Assembly (NCBI GenBank): GCA_020638495.1
Contig: JACKIN010000010.1
Span: 62,001 to 126,000, forward strand
From: Geminicoccaceae bacterium
GTDB taxonomy: Bacteria > Pseudomonadota > Alphaproteobacteria > Geminicoccales > Geminicoccaceae
Reading direction: 5' to 3'
DNA: 64,000 nt
Shown: positions 62,827 to 64,000 of the stretch, in pieces
Layout: the number at the start of each line of letters is the position of its first letter
Numbering within the stretch: the first letter of the stretch is position 1
Notes under the pieces: generated by a model
The model's database searches: none
What the model saw: only the letters and a program-made list of their open reading frames with translations
What the model was told of the DNA's origin: nothing
Program-made: the position numbers and the translations under genes

Positions 62827-63523
62827 GGATGCCTCGCTTCAGCAGGGCTGCCACGAGGCTGCCGGCCATGGCGCCGAGGACGATGTACCAGGTGCCGGGC
62901 AGGAGCGCCTTGGCGAGCACGGCGATGCCGGCCGAGACGCCCCAGGGCAGGAGGTCGGCGCGGCCGCGCCAGAAGCCGGCGAGCAGGACGACGAAGAAGG
63001 CGGTGGTGAGGAAGGCGAGGCCGAAGCGCTCGACCACCGCCCTGACGTCGCCCGCCATGGTGCCGGCGAGCGAGCTCGTCACCCAGAAGACCCAGAGTGT
63101 CACCCCGGCGCCGGCCATGAAGGCGGCGTCGCGCCCGCCCCGCTGCTGCTCGGCCATGGCCATGCCCCAGCTCTCGTCGGTCATGAAGTAGAGGCTGGCA
63201 TGCGCCCGCCAGCCGCCGAGCGGCCGCAGCCACGGCATGATCGCCGCCCCCATCAGCACGTGGCGCAGGTTGAGGACGACGACGCCGACCAGGAGTGTGA
63301 TCACCGGCAGGGGCTCCTGCCAGAGCTCGAGCGCCAGGAACTGCGAGGCGCCGGCGAAGACGAAGGCGGAGAAGAGGCCGACCTGGAGCACCGAGAGCCC
63401 CGCCTGGATCGCGAGAAAGCCGTAGAGCAAGCCGAAGGCGACGACCCCCGGCAGCAGCGGCAGCATCGCCACCGCCCCCCGCCGCGCCCCGTCCCGGGTG
63501 AAGACGATCGGTCCGTCACTCAC
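62819..63523 (-). CDS. azlC: AzlC-family exporter large subunit
   Basis: 234 residues from GTG at 63523; about eight helices with FAGASQFLALELW, VLNLRHVLMGAAIMPWLRPL and FMTDESWGMA, the AzlC/YgaZ hallmark motifs. An ATG 18 codons upstream exists, but it lies inside the terminator hairpin and would give an odd N-terminus, so GTG giving MSDGPIVF is preferred. Ribosome-binding site is weak. Confidence 0.85.
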   Translation of the reverse strand: MSDGPIVFTRDGARRGAVAMLPLLPGVVAFGLLYGFLAIQAGLSVLQVGLFSAFVFAGASQFLALELWQEPLPVITLLVGVVVLNLRHVLMGAAIMPWLRPLGGWRAHASLYFMTDESWGMAMAEQQRGGRDAAFMAGAGVTLWVFWVTSSLAGTMAGDVRAVVERFGLAFLTTAFFVVLLAGFWRGRADLLPWGVSAGIAVLAKALLPGTWYIVLGAMAGSLVAALLKRGIHA

Positions 63524-63564
63524 AACCACGACACCCGGCCACGCGCAGAAAACCGAGGGGGCTG

Positions 63565-63585
63565 CGGGGGAAATCATTTCCCCCG
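63565..63585 (-). terminator. Terminator of the Sel1/peptidoglycan-binding gene
   Basis: A perfect inverted repeat (CGGGGGAAAT and complement) with one central base, 20 bp after the stop of the upstream minus-strand gene. No T-tract, but its place between two genes supports the role. Confidence 0.65.
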
Positions 63586-63604
63586 GCCCTTCCGTCGCCT
63601 TCGC

Positions 63605-64000
63605 TCAACCCACGGTGACCAGCTCCGCGAGGAGCTCGATCGGGGCGATATCGGCCGGCAGCGGCGGCTGCTGCGCTGCCGTGAACTCGGCGATCGCCCG
63701 TTCGGTGCGCTGGCCCGGCAGGCCGTCGACCGGCCCCGGGTCGTAGCCGGCGCGGGCGAGCTCCTCCTGCACCGCCTGGACGACGGCGCGGGCCGGCAGA
63801 TCGGCGAAGCGGGCCCGCGCCTCGGCACCGGCGCCGCCATAGTTCTGCTGCGCCGCGATCCGCCCCTGCACGGTGTCCAGGCGCGCCCCGCGTGCGAGGA
63901 TCTTGGCCGCGAGCACCGGATCGGGGCCGTCGCCGAGGAGGCCGTCCCAATAGAGGGCCGCCAGGTGCACGGAGCCCCAGGCATTGCCGCCCTTGGCCGC
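63605..64000 (-). CDS. Sel1-repeat and peptidoglycan-binding protein (N-terminus outside window)
   Basis: The last 131 residues are present. GGNAWGSVHLAALYWDGLLG ending DPVLAAKILARGA is a Sel1-type repeat, and VVQAVQEELARAGYDPGPVDG followed by GQRTERAIAEF is a PG_binding_1 domain. Such combinations bind cell-wall peptidoglycan in the periplasm. The gene enters from beyond position 64000, so start and signal peptide are unseen. Confidence 0.72.
   Translation of the reverse strand, partial: AAKGGNAWGSVHLAALYWDGLLGDGPDPVLAAKILARGARLDTVQGRIAAQQNYGGAGAEARARFADLPARAVVQAVQEELARAGYDPGPVDGLPGQRTERAIAEFTAAQQPPLPADIAPIELLAELVTVG

Overview
The window is 64 kb of very GC-rich DNA from an alphaproteobacterial chromosome. 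Several conserved gene orders support this: rpsF-rpsR-DUF2232-rplI, dut-coaBC-ubiB-ubiE next to mutM, and rpsT-dnaA-dnaN-recF-gyrB. An LdtR-type MarR regulator, PhaR and the NAGGN osmolyte genes agree. A Rhodospirillales or Geminicoccales-like member is my best guess; the rank below class is inference. No tRNA, rRNA or CRISPR array was seen.

Layout. 1-4.6 kb: NAGGN osmoprotectant operon (edge-cut M42 peptidase, ngg, asnO), a fasciclin protein, and a decayed second copy of the asnO 5' end. 4.6-11.2 kb: a HAD phosphatase fused to a HerA-like ATPase, an MFS transporter, DUF808, L-lactate dehydrogenase and a membrane protein. 11.2-12.75 kb: an IS1182-like insertion sequence sitting exactly at the stop codon of a PhoX gene. 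12.75-18.2 kb: PhoX, a DUF1194 VWA protein, and a copper ATPase behind a CueR-type promoter. 18.2-19.2 kb: toxin-antitoxin patch (Phd-like antitoxin with a broken PIN toxin, intact BrnT/BrnA). 19.3-28.4 kb: accessory metabolism (MmsA, a UroD-like methyltransferase fused to a corrinoid domain, and a glutamine-synthetase-like/ALDH/Fe-ADH operon). 28.5 kb: ISAs1 transposase remnant. 29-36 kb: ribosomal operon, PhaR, LdtR, valine-degradation genes with a truncated acyl-CoA dehydrogenase, HemB. 36-41 kb: a hydrolase-like membrane protein, a Kef antiporter, an alpha/beta hydrolase, a DMT exporter. 41-55 kb: chromosomal housekeeping block. 55-64 kb: DUF4160/DUF2442 pair, MFS, DUF1499 lipoprotein, a three-gene sugar-type ABC importer, an antitoxin fossil, small membrane proteins, AzlCD, and an edge-cut Sel1/peptidoglycan-binding protein.

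How genes work together. AsnO and Ngg make N-acetylglutaminylglutamine amide. HIBCH, MmsB and MmsA cover the late steps of valine catabolism, although the neighbouring acyl-CoA dehydrogenase is reduced to its C-terminus. DnaA, DnaN, RecF and GyrB form the replication cluster. The most unusual content is the one-polypeptide UroD-corrinoid protein, the glutamylation-style operon beside it, the HAD-HerA fusion, and several layers of genomic decay (asnO fossil, PIN toxin, Phd fossil, acyl-CoA dehydrogenase, ISAs1).
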